A stretch of DNA of 64,000 bases. Source: Methylomonas koyamae. Its GTDB lineage: Bacteria > Pseudomonadota > Gammaproteobacteria > Methylococcales > Methylomonadaceae. Each line of letters opens with the position of its first letter. The first letter of the stretch is position 1. The notes beneath the pieces were generated by a model. That model ran no database searches, was not told the DNA's origin, and was given only the letters and a program-made list of their open reading frames with translations. Below are positions 1 to 7,168 of the stretch, one piece after another. Both the position numbers and the translations under genes were made by a program. The stretch is from assembly GCF_006483455.1 (NCBI RefSeq), contig NZ_PPPU01000018.1, forward strand, positions 1-64,000. The letters run 5' to 3'.

Positions 1-503
1 CCGTAACCGCCGGTCGCCAACGCGCCGGCATTGCAATGGGTCAACACCGCTTTTGCGGTACCGATCAGGTCCGCGCCGCGCTCGCCCATGGCTTGGTTGG
101 CAGCATAATCGTCGGCGTGGATGGTTTGTGCCAGCTCGGTCAGCGCGGCGACCGGATCGGCCGGATTATTCGCGATCAAGCTGCGCATCCGGTCCAGCGC
201 CCAGAACAGATTGACGGCGGTCGGCCGCGAGGCGGCCAATTGTTCGATGTCGCGGTCGACCGCGGCTTGCCAATCGGCTTGCGGATAATGGCGCATGGCC
301 GACAACACCACGCCGTAGGCGGCGGCGATGCCGATCGCCGGCGCGCCGCGCACCCGCATCGAGGCGATGGCTGTAGCGACGCCGGCGGCGTCGCGGTATT
401 CGTCGTAAGCGATGGTTTGCGGCAGGACGCGCTGGTCCAGTACTTTCAGGCTGTGTCCGGTCCATTGCAGGGCTTGGACCGATAATTGCGATGTTTGGCT
501 CAT
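1..503 (-). CDS. mtnA: S-methyl-5-thioribose-1-phosphate isomerase, 3' end cut by window edge
   Basis: Reading the minus strand from the ATG at 503-501 gives an open frame of about 167 codons with no stop up to base 1, so only the N-terminal part is present. MtnA isomerises methylthioribose-1-phosphate to methylthioribulose-1-phosphate in the cytoplasmic methionine salvage pathway. The translation begins MSQTSQLSVQALQW and contains the family motifs MRVRGAPAIGIAAAYG, RPTAVNLFWAL and THCNAGALATGGYG. The gene is divergent from mtaD, which handles methylthioadenosine, so the two form a salvage locus. Two overlapping open frames (36-485 plus and 166-699 minus) are shadows of this gene. Confidence 0.93.
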   Translation of the reverse strand, partial: MSQTSQLSVQALQWTGHSLKVLDQRVLPQTIAYDEYRDAAGVATAIASMRVRGAPAIGIAAAYGVVLSAMRHYPQADWQAAVDRDIEQLAASRPTAVNLFWALDRMRSLIANNPADPVAALTELAQTIHADDYAANQAMGERGADLIGTAKAVLTHCNAGALATGGY

Positions 504-820
504 GTTGTTCGGTTGATGAGGTTATCGGGGTGCGGGCCGTCCAGGGCAAAAGTCGTGGGTGCCGGGCTTTTCTTGCTTTAGAGACTACGGACCGCCGTGG
601 CTTAATTTTAAGCTGGTTCTTAGCGTGGCGGGTAGTTTCCAGGCGTGAGAGCTTGCCGATGCACCTACTAACGGACCAGTCTTGATCGGCATGCCACAAG
701 CCGACCCCGGGGGATTTTTCCGCTGCGTCTTCGATAATCGGGCGGGGAAGGTTAGCTAAGTTATCGGACTGGGGCGGCTTAACGGTTATAATCGCCCATA
801 TTTCATACCCGGAGGCTTAT
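504..820. other. Divergent mtnA/mtaD intergenic region
   Basis: About 317 bases without a convincing gene. It must hold the promoters for mtnA (leftward) and mtaD (rightward). A TATAAT box lies at 787-792, and a 6-bp inverted repeat (CGATAA at 732-737 and TTATCG at 761-766) lies just upstream of it and could be an operator. I looked for a SAM- or SAH-type riboswitch and recognised none. The short frame 491-685 has no protein-like character. Confidence 0.5.
787..792 (+). promoter_or_regulatory. Sigma-70 -10 box for mtaD
   Basis: A perfect TATAAT lies 28 bases before the mtaD start codon. No good -35 hexamer is present at the right distance, so an activator may be needed. The ribosome-binding site GGAGG is at 811-815. 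Confidence 0.55.
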
Positions 821-2131
821 ATGCAGGTCGATCTCGTGATTCAGGCGCGCTGGATAATTCCGGTCGAACCCGCGGGTCAAATCTTCGAGCACTCCAGCCT
901 GGTGATCAACGACGGCAAGATCGTCGACCTGTTACCCTCTGCCGAAATTGGGGGAAAATACCAGCCGCGTAAGTTGGAAATGCTGGACCGCCACGCCTTG
1001 ATTCCGGGTTTGGTCAACTGCCATACCCACGCGGCAATGTCGTTATTGCGCGGTATTGCCGACGATTTGCAGTTGATGGATTGGCTGCAAAACCACATTT
1101 GGCCGGCGGAACAGAAATGGGTCGGCGAGGCCTTCGTTCGCGACGGCGTCGATCTGGCGATTGCCGAAATGCTGCGCTGCGGCACCACTTGCTTCAATGA
1201 CATGTATTTCTTTCCCGAAATTGCCGCGCAACAAGCCGTGCAACATGGTATCCGCGCCAATATCGGCTTGATCGTATTCGATTTTCCGACCGTGTGGGCC
1301 GAAAACGCCGACGCCTATCTGACCAAGGGTCTGGCTCTGCACGAGAAGTTGCGCCACGAAAATTTGCTGAGCCTGTCGTTCGCGCCGCATGCGCCGTATA
1401 CCGTGTCCGATGCGCCGTTACGCAGCGTGCTGATTTATGCCGACGAAATGAATCTGACGGTGCATATGCATTTGCACGAAACGGCGCACGAGGTCGAAGA
1501 ACAAAAACAAAAGACCGGGCAAACGCCGATACAACGCCTGCAACAACTGGGTTTGCTGAATCCGTCGTTCATTGGGGTGCATATGACGCAGTTGACGGCC
1601 GCCGACATGGCAGCGTATGCCGAAACCGGGGCCCACATCGTGCATTGTCCGGAGTCCAATCTGAAACTGGCCAGCGGTTTCTGCCCGGTTGCGGACTGCT
1701 TGGCGGCGGGTATCAACGTTGCACTGGGCACCGATGGTGCCGCCAGCAATAACGATCTGGACATGATCTCGGAAATGCGCACGGCGGCATTACTGGCCAA
1801 GGCAGTGGCCGGCGACGCCGGGGCGGTTTCGGCGGAAACGGCGTTGCGGATGGCTACCCTGAACGGTGCCAAAGCCTTGGGCTTGGAGGCGGAAATCGGT
1901 TCGCTCAGCGTCGGTAAGCAGGCCGACGTCGCGGCAATCGACTTGAGCGAACTGGAAACCCAGCCCTTGTTCAATCCGCTGGCGCAGATCGTCTATGCCG
2001 CCGACCGCCGCCAGATCAGCGATGTCTGGGTCGCCGGCCGGCAACTCTTGAAAAACCGGCAATTGACCACGATGGATCTGGCGGCGCTCAACGAGCGGGT
2101 TGCGGTTTGGCAGCAGCGTTTAAGCAGTTAA
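821..2131 (+). CDS. mtaD: 5-methylthioadenosine/S-adenosylhomocysteine deaminase (TRZ/ATZ family)
   Basis: A 436-residue amidohydrolase-superfamily enzyme expected to deaminate methylthioadenosine and/or S-adenosylhomocysteine to the inosyl forms in the cytosol. The metal-binding HTH motif is at residues 68-70 (VNCHTHAAMSLLRG), a second His-rich patch reads HMHLHETAHE, and the metal-ligand Asp lies in GTDGAASNNDLDM. Length is normal for the family. GGAGG at 811-815 sits 5 bases before the ATG and fixes the start. It is divergent from mtnA and followed by ubiG after 114 bases. The exact substrate cannot be read from sequence; related proteins are also annotated as chlorohydrolases. Confidence 0.9.
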   Translation: MQVDLVIQARWIIPVEPAGQIFEHSSLVINDGKIVDLLPSAEIGGKYQPRKLEMLDRHALIPGLVNCHTHAAMSLLRGIADDLQLMDWLQNHIWPAEQKWVGEAFVRDGVDLAIAEMLRCGTTCFNDMYFFPEIAAQQAVQHGIRANIGLIVFDFPTVWAENADAYLTKGLALHEKLRHENLLSLSFAPHAPYTVSDAPLRSVLIYADEMNLTVHMHLHETAHEVEEQKQKTGQTPIQRLQQLGLLNPSFIGVHMTQLTAADMAAYAETGAHIVHCPESNLKLASGFCPVADCLAAGINVALGTDGAASNNDLDMISEMRTAALLAKAVAGDAGAVSAETALRMATLNGAKALGLEAEIGSLSVGKQADVAAIDLSELETQPLFNPLAQIVYAADRRQISDVWVAGRQLLKNRQLTTMDLAALNERVAVWQQRLSS

Positions 2132-2245
2132 TTCCCCGGTTTCCTGTTATGAGGGGCGGCAAGGCGTTGCCGTCGGCGCGCAAAGCTCATGACTAATAAC
2201 CTAGTAATACAGTAAACTATAGGCACACAGAAAAGGTTTGGCATT

Positions 2246-2953
2246 ATGGCGACAGCAGATAACGTTCATCCGCACGAGATACACAAGTTCGGCTCTTTGG
2301 CCGAGCGGTGGTGGGATAGCGAAGGCGAATTCAAGACTTTGCATCAGGTTAACCCGTTACGGTTGCAGTTTGTTGGCGAATACGCCGATATCAGCGGTAA
2401 GCAGGTGGTCGACGTCGGCTGCGGCGGCGGCATCCTGACCGAAGGTCTGGCCCGGCTGGGCGCCAACGCTCTGGGTATCGATTTGAGCCAGGATTTGCTG
2501 GACGTCGCCGATCTGCACGGTTTGGAGTCGGGTGTCGCGGCGACCTACCGCAAAATCAGCGCCGAGCAGCTGGCCGAAGAGCAACCGGCCGGTTTCGACC
2601 ATGTCGCCTGCATGGAAATGCTGGAGCACGTCCCCGATCCGGCCTCTGTAGTTGCGGCTTGCGCCACCTTGGTCAAACCCGGCGGTACCGTGTTTTTTTC
2701 GACCTTGAACCGCGACCCGAAAGCCTGGTTGTTGGCGATCGTTGCCGCGGAACATCTTTTGAAAATGGTGCCGAAGGGTACCCACGATTACAAAACCTTC
2801 ATCAAGCCGTCGGAGCTGGGGCGGATGGCCCGCGCTGCCGGTCTGGAATTGCAGGGCATGGTCGGTATCGAATACAACCCGTTCAGCAAGGCGTTTTATC
2901 TGGGTAAAGATGTTTCGGTGAATTACATCGCCGCTTTCAAACGCGCCGATTGA
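2246..2953 (+). CDS. ubiG: Ubiquinone biosynthesis O-methyltransferase UbiG
   Basis: A 235-residue class I SAM methyltransferase that performs both O-methylation steps of ubiquinone synthesis at the inner face of the membrane. The UbiG N-terminal signature is clear (FGSLAERWWDSEGEFKTLHQ, then NPLR). The SAM-binding motif DVGCGGG is at residues 56-62, and CMEMLEHVPDP is the usual post-I motif. Its stop codon is followed two bases later by the next ATG, so it is probably translationally coupled to the phosphatase and SDR genes downstream. The order ubiG, phosphatase, yciK is the same as in Pseudomonas. Confidence 0.96.
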   Translation: MATADNVHPHEIHKFGSLAERWWDSEGEFKTLHQVNPLRLQFVGEYADISGKQVVDVGCGGGILTEGLARLGANALGIDLSQDLLDVADLHGLESGVAATYRKISAEQLAEEQPAGFDHVACMEMLEHVPDPASVVAACATLVKPGGTVFFSTLNRDPKAWLLAIVAAEHLLKMVPKGTHDYKTFIKPSELGRMARAAGLELQGMVGIEYNPFSKAFYLGKDVSVNYIAAFKRAD

Positions 2954-2955
2954 AC

Positions 2956-3627
2956 ATGACTGGATTCAAGCTCGATTGCGTGCTGTTCGATCTGGATGGC
3001 ACTTTGGTGGATACCGCACCGGATCTGATCGCGTGTTTGAACCGGACATTGTCCGCCCATGGTTTTCCGGAAACGGCTCCGGCTGCGGTGCGGCCGCTGA
3101 TTTCCCACGGGGCCTTGGCCATGATTCGGCATTGCGTCGAGGTGGATCAGGCCGAAGCGGAGCGGATGCTGGAATTTATGTTGAACCAATACGAAGATAA
3201 CGTTGCCGATTACAGTCGGCTGTTCGATGGGGTGGCAGACAGTCTCCAGGCAATCGAGGCCGAGGGTTTGAAGTGGGGTGTGGTGACCAACAAGAAAACC
3301 CGCTTCACAGAACCGTTGTTAACGGCATTGGGGTTGCGCCAACGCGCCGCCTGCGTGATCAGCGGCGATTCGACACCGAGCAGCAAGCCCGATCCGGAGC
3401 CGATGTTTGCCGCCTGCCGCGAGGCTGGAGTCGCACCGGAAAATTGCGTTTACCTGGGCGATGCCGCCCACGACATTACCGCCGGTAAGCGCGCGAATAT
3501 GAAAACCCTGGCCGCCGTCTACGGTTATCTGAAAGCCGACGACGTCCCCGAATCCTGGGGCGCAGACGGCTTGATCAAGCGGCCGCAACAACTGATGGAA
3601 TGGATACAGGCGCAGATATGCCGTTAA
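2956..3627 (+). CDS. mupP: HAD-IA phosphatase, MupP/Gph type
   Basis: A 223-residue haloacid-dehalogenase phosphatase. Motif I FDLDGT places the nucleophile and acid/base at Asp12 and Asp14; motif II lies near WGVVTNK and motif III/IV near GDAAHDI. Such proteins are often called phosphoglycolate phosphatase. However, the position between ubiG and yciK, and segments such as LFDG, WGVVTNK, SKPDPEP and the C-terminal WGAD, match the Pseudomonas enzyme MupP, which removes phosphate from N-acetylmuramate-6-phosphate in cell-wall recycling. A TTG at 2950 is an alternative start, but the ATG at 2956 is preferred. The choice between MupP and Gph is inference. Confidence 0.8.
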   Translation: MTGFKLDCVLFDLDGTLVDTAPDLIACLNRTLSAHGFPETAPAAVRPLISHGALAMIRHCVEVDQAEAERMLEFMLNQYEDNVADYSRLFDGVADSLQAIEAEGLKWGVVTNKKTRFTEPLLTALGLRQRAACVISGDSTPSSKPDPEPMFAACREAGVAPENCVYLGDAAHDITAGKRANMKTLAAVYGYLKADDVPESWGADGLIKRPQQLMEWIQAQICR

Positions 3628-4346
3628 CAGACCAAGTCATTTTAATCACCGGCGCCGGCGGCGGCTTGGGCGCGACTGCAGCCTTAGCGTTGGCGAAGCA
3701 CGGCGCTCAAATCATTCTGCTGGACAAGAATATTCCGAAGCTGGAGCAGGTCTACGATGCGATCGTCGAGGCCGGTGGGCCGGAACCGGTGATGTACCCG
3801 TTCGATCTGGCCGGTGCCAGCGAGGCCCAGTACCAGGAAATGGCCGATGCGATCGAACAGCGTTACGGCAGTTTGCAAGGCTTGCTGCATTCGGCGGTGG
3901 AATTCAGCGCCTTCAGTCCGATCGTCAATTACAAGACCAAGGATTGGGGCCATGCGCTGAACGTCAACCTCAACGCGCCGTTCATTCTGTGCCGGGTATT
4001 GTTGCCGTTGTTACAACTAAGCCGGCATGCCGCCATCGTCTTTACCAGCGATTCCGGCGCACGCAAGGCGCAGGCCTATTCCGGTGCCTACGGCGTCTCC
4101 AAAATTGCGCTGGAAGGCTTTGCCGCGATCCTGGCCGCCGAACTGGAAGCCGGCCAGAAGATTCGGGTCAATACCTTGTGCCCCGGCCCGATCGATTCGC
4201 CGTTGCGAAAACGCGCCTATCCGGCGGAAGACAAGGCCGCTATTCCGCCGATGTCCAGTTTGGAACCGCTTTACCTTTATTTATTCGGCGACGCCAGTAT
4301 CGGCGTTACCGGTCAAATTATTGACGCGCAGACTTTCAAACCTTAA
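3618..4346 (+). CDS. yciK: SDR-family oxidoreductase, YciK-like
   Basis: A 242-residue classical short-chain dehydrogenase with a Rossmann fold. The nucleotide-binding TGAGGGLG is at residues 11-18, a catalytic Ser lies near 144-146 (TSDSG), and the Tyr-Lys pair is Y158 and K162 (YGVSK). C-terminal CPGPIDSP is the usual PG motif. The ATG at 3618 overlaps the end of the phosphatase gene by 10 bases, indicating coupled translation. The E. coli homologue YciK has no firmly established substrate, so only NAD(P)-dependent oxidoreductase activity is claimed. Confidence 0.88.
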   Translation: MPLTDQVILITGAGGGLGATAALALAKHGAQIILLDKNIPKLEQVYDAIVEAGGPEPVMYPFDLAGASEAQYQEMADAIEQRYGSLQGLLHSAVEFSAFSPIVNYKTKDWGHALNVNLNAPFILCRVLLPLLQLSRHAAIVFTSDSGARKAQAYSGAYGVSKIALEGFAAILAAELEAGQKIRVNTLCPGPIDSPLRKRAYPAEDKAAIPPMSSLEPLYLYLFGDASIGVTGQIIDAQTFKP

Positions 4347-4354
4347 GTATCGCT

Positions 4355-4903
4355 ATGGCAGACAGAGAAGTTGTTTTTCTAACCCGGGATGTCAATATCG
4401 TCACAATCCCGGACGGCAATCACGGTACCTTGCAAAAGGGCCAGGAAGTGACGATTCACCAGTCTCTCGGCAGCAATTACACGGTCGTGACCGACTACGG
4501 CCACATGGTCCGGATTGCCGGCAGCGATGCCGATGCGCTGGGTAAGGAGTCTCAGCATCTGCAAACCCTGGTATCGGAAACCGACCGCCAGGCGGTGGAG
4601 CAGAATTGCTGGGAAGTGATGAAAACCGTCTACGACCCGGAAATTCCGGTCAATATCGTCGATTTGGGCCTGGTTTACGGTTGCGACGTCACCGGCAATG
4701 CCGAGGGCGGTAACGACGTGCATATCCGGATGACGCTGACCGCGCCCGGCTGCGGCATGGGGCCGGTAATTCAGAGTGACGTGGAAAAGTCGATCCGCGC
4801 TTTACCGGGCGTCAGTTCGGTGCAAGTGGAAGTGGTTTTGGACCCGCCCTGGTCGCGCGAGATGATGTCGGAAGTGGCGCAGGTACAATTGGGCCTGTTT
4901 TAA
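4355..4903 (+). CDS. sufT: Putative Fe-S assembly protein SufT (MIP18/DUF59 family)
   Basis: A 182-residue protein with an N-terminal extension of about 75 residues followed by a MIP18/DUF59 domain. The domain core is the YDPEIPVNIVDLGLVYG motif near residues 92-108, and the conserved Cys is in TAPGCGMGP. SufT-type proteins help mature iron-sulfur proteins in the cytoplasm. The extended N-terminus distinguishes it from the short PaaD-like members. It lies 8 bases behind the SDR gene and probably ends the ubiG operon. No other suf gene is nearby, which is common for stand-alone sufT. Confidence 0.88.
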   Translation: MADREVVFLTRDVNIVTIPDGNHGTLQKGQEVTIHQSLGSNYTVVTDYGHMVRIAGSDADALGKESQHLQTLVSETDRQAVEQNCWEVMKTVYDPEIPVNIVDLGLVYGCDVTGNAEGGNDVHIRMTLTAPGCGMGPVIQSDVEKSIRALPGVSSVQVEVVLDPPWSREMMSEVAQVQLGLF

Positions 4904-5000
4904 ACTGCCGTCCTTCCTGGCGGCGGAAAATTGCCGCTTCAGGTTGGCGTGGTGGGTTGTTTTTGGTTTAAGTGTTTGTTTTTTATTTATTAAATAAAAT

Positions 5001-5016
5001 TGGCACGGAGTTGGCT
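5001..5016 (+). promoter_or_regulatory. Sigma-54 (-24/-12) promoter for the diguanylate cyclase gene
   Basis: TGGCACG at 5001-5007 is identical to the consensus -24 half. The -12 half is TGGCT at 5012-5016, giving exact GG-N10-GC spacing with one mismatch in the TTGCW box. Transcription would start near 5027, 30 bases before the ATG. This is the best sigma-54 element seen in the window. Confidence 0.8.
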
Positions 5017-5056
5017 TTTCCTTCTTGAGCATTGATTCCAGACTCGAGGAAGCGTC

Positions 5057-5944
5057 ATGAAAGAAAAAGCCGCCGAATTAGCCATAGTCAGCAACAAAAC
5101 CTTCGCTGCGTCGACCGCCGTAAATCTGCATCACTACGATATCAGTAGCGCGTTGCAGACCACTTTGGAGTTCGACGAGCTGATCGCGATCTTCTGCAAC
5201 AAAATCCAAAACACCATACCGCATAACGGCGTCGAATATACCAATACCGATTTCGACCTGGAATACAAACGCGGCGTGCTGGCTCGCCATTCCTGTTCTT
5301 ACGCTTTGAAAGTCGAGGAACAACAGTTGGGCGAGTTGAAGTTGACCCGGAGCCAACGTTTCAGCAAGGACGAGCTGAAAATGCTGGAAAGTCTGCTGTG
5401 CTGTCTGATTTATCCGTTGCGCAATGCTACGCTGTTTCAGCAAGCGTTGAAAATGGCGTTCACCGACCCGTTGACCAAAGCCAACAACCGCACCGCGTTT
5501 AACGACAGCCTGATGCGCGAAATCAAACGGGCGCATCGTAGTGGCAGCCATTTATCGATGATCTTCGTCGATGTCGACCATTTCAAATCGATCAACGACC
5601 AATACGGTCACGAATGCGGCGATTTGGCCTTGGCCTCGGTGGCCGGTTGGTTGAAAGACAGCGTGCGCGGCAGCGACGCAGTCTATCGCTACGGCGGCGA
5701 GGAGTTTGTGATTCTACTCAGCGATACCGACATCGACGGCGCCCTGATAATAGGTGAACGGATTCGGGCCGATATCGAGTCGCATACGCTGGCTTACGGC
5801 ATGGATGTGTTGAATTTGACCGCCAGCCTGGGGGTTGCCACATTGCAAGGCGACGATACCGTCGATAGCTTGTTGAAACGGGCCGATGCGGCGATGTATC
5901 AAGCTAAAAAATTTGGCCGCAACCGGGTTGAGGCCGGTTTCTAG
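5057..5944 (+). CDS. Diguanylate cyclase (GGDEF domain)
   Basis: A 295-residue soluble protein predicted to make cyclic di-GMP. Residues 1-130 form an unassigned, possibly GAF-like sensory region with no membrane segment. Residues 135-295 are a complete GGDEF domain: Mg-binding FVDVDHFKSIND at about 170-181 and the active-site GGEEF at 213-217. An RxxD inhibitory-site motif (R204, D207) stands five residues before GGEEF, as required for product feedback. GAGGAAG precedes the ATG. The gene is monocistronic and driven by a near-perfect sigma-54 promoter, which points to co-regulation with flagella or surface polymer genes. Confidence 0.92.
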   Translation: MKEKAAELAIVSNKTFAASTAVNLHHYDISSALQTTLEFDELIAIFCNKIQNTIPHNGVEYTNTDFDLEYKRGVLARHSCSYALKVEEQQLGELKLTRSQRFSKDELKMLESLLCCLIYPLRNATLFQQALKMAFTDPLTKANNRTAFNDSLMREIKRAHRSGSHLSMIFVDVDHFKSINDQYGHECGDLALASVAGWLKDSVRGSDAVYRYGGEEFVILLSDTDIDGALIIGERIRADIESHTLAYGMDVLNLTASLGVATLQGDDTVDSLLKRADAAMYQAKKFGRNRVEAGF

Positions 5945-5954
5945 CCGGAGGTTG

Positions 5955-5982
5955 CCGATGCGGCAAATATTGGCCGCATCGG
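5955..5982. terminator. Hairpin between convergent genes
   Basis: A perfect 10-bp stem (5955-5964 with 5973-5982) and an 8-base loop lie between the diguanylate cyclase stop and the stop of the leftward NlpE-like gene. There is no long T run, so its strength as an intrinsic terminator is uncertain. Confidence 0.6.
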
Positions 5983-5992
5983 TTGTCGCCGT

Positions 5993-6469
5993 TTAGTGAG
6001 CGTGAGAGGGTTCTTTTTCGGTGATCTCGTTACGGCGCAATACGTAACGTTCGGCTAGCTTGCCGGTGTAAAGGTTACCGGCGCTGTCCAACTGCGTCAG
6101 AATGTTGTTGCCGATCAAATACCGGTTACCGATCGCGCCTTCTTTCTTCGGCATCAGGGTCACCGTATCTTTTTTTTCGTCCCAAGTAAATTTGCCTTTC
6201 TCGACAAACTCGCGCTCCGATCTGCCGGAGAATGTGGTCATCAAAATATAACTGCCGTTTTTGTTCAAGCCCAATTGGGTTTTGACACCGGCGCAATCGG
6301 CGCAGGGCAGAAATCCGTTATAGACGCCCAGCCAGTGATGTTCTTTCGCAGTGTGGTGGGCGTGGGCCGGATCGTGGCCGTCGGCTTCCGGTTCCGCCCA
6401 CGCCGGCTGTTGTACCGCGAAGGTTGCGGCCAACAAAAATAGACTCAGTTGCGGTTTGAATTTTTGCAT
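5993..6469 (-). CDS. NlpE-like periplasmic protein, His-rich
   Basis: A 158-residue protein with a signal peptide (hydrophobic residues 8-20, probable cleavage after AWA at residue 25) followed by an NlpE N-terminal-type domain with the signature Cys pair at C56 and C59 (LPCADC). E. coli NlpE is a lipoprotein that signals surface and copper stress. Here no lipobox Cys is present, so the product should be a soluble periplasmic protein. It is rich in His right after the signal peptide (HDPAHAHHTAKEHHW) and at the extreme C-terminus (SHAH), which suggests metal binding. GAGGAA lies 6 bases before the ATG at 6469 and supports this start over the one at 6487. Confidence 0.75.
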   Translation of the reverse strand: MQKFKPQLSLFLLAATFAVQQPAWAEPEADGHDPAHAHHTAKEHHWLGVYNGFLPCADCAGVKTQLGLNKNGSYILMTTFSGRSEREFVEKGKFTWDEKKDTVTLMPKKEGAIGNRYLIGNNILTQLDSAGNLYTGKLAERYVLRRNEITEKEPSHAH

Positions 6470-6543
6470 GTGGATTCCTCGATACAATGGCAGGTCTTGT
6501 TGTTATTGGTGGCCATGGTTCCGGCGGACCGGAGCGGCCGCAC

Positions 6544-7167
6544 TTAATTTTCGAACACGTCCGCACCTTTGGGCGGCTTGAAATTAAACAAACTGTCGTC
6601 CAGCTTTTGGTTGAGCTGAATATTGGAAAAATAGATCCGGGTCAGTTGGCCGAAATTATCGCTCAGTTCCATGCCGCCGAGCTGGTTGCCGTTCATGCCG
6701 ATCAGGATGTATTTGAAGCCGCTTTCCTCGTTTTTCGGCGATAGCTTGACCCAGTTCATGCCTTCGTCCTGGCCCTGTTCCTGCAGGACGAATTTTTCCT
6801 CGATATCGACCTGGCCGGTCAACAGCAGTGCCGGCGTGGAGCCGAGCGAGTCGTCCAGTTGCTTGACGGTGACCTGTTCCAGGTCGGCATCGTAAAACCA
6901 GACTTTGCCGCTGTTGGACACGATTTCCTGCTCGAACGGTTTTTGGTAGTTCCAGCGGAATTTACCCGGCCGGCTCAAATAAAATTTGCCGCTGCTGGAT
7001 TGGGCCGGTCGGCCGCTTTTATCGAAGCTGACCTGCTTGAAATCGGCCGCCAGCGACGCGCTGGCCGCCAGAAAACTTTTCAGACGGTTGATCGGCGCCT
7101 CGTCGGCATAACCGTTGGTGACGGCTGCGATCGATAAAACCAGAGCGGAGCTTAATTGACGTAGCAT
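6544..7167 (-). CDS. lolA: Outer-membrane lipoprotein carrier protein LolA
   Basis: A 207-residue periplasmic chaperone that ferries lipoproteins from the LolCDE complex to LolB. It has an N-terminal signal peptide (cleavage near GYA-DEA, residue 21) and the family core: SLAADFKQ, then GKFYLSRPGKFRWNYQKP and VWFYDADLEQV. Length is normal for LolA. The start codon is one base from the mrcB stop, so it is probably co-transcribed behind the penicillin-binding protein gene. Confidence 0.92.
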   Translation of the reverse strand: MLRQLSSALVLSIAAVTNGYADEAPINRLKSFLAASASLAADFKQVSFDKSGRPAQSSSGKFYLSRPGKFRWNYQKPFEQEIVSNSGKVWFYDADLEQVTVKQLDDSLGSTPALLLTGQVDIEEKFVLQEQGQDEGMNWVKLSPKNEESGFKYILIGMNGNQLGGMELSDNFGQLTRIYFSNIQLNQKLDDSLFNFKPPKGADVFEN

Positions 7168-7168
7168 A

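Noticed and set aside
166-699. Open frame of 177 codons on the minus strand at the left edge
   Set aside because: It lies out of frame with mtnA, whose own reading frame from 503 to 1 gives clear family motifs. The overlapping frame is Arg-rich with no domain signature.
504-820. Possible SAM or SAH riboswitch between the methionine-salvage genes
   Set aside because: No recognisable SAM-I, SAM-II or SAH core was found by eye; only a short inverted repeat near the mtaD -10 box.
2157-2172. Six-pair hairpin CGGCAA-GGCG-TTGCCG between mtaD and ubiG
   Set aside because: It is short and has no T run, so I do not call it a terminator.
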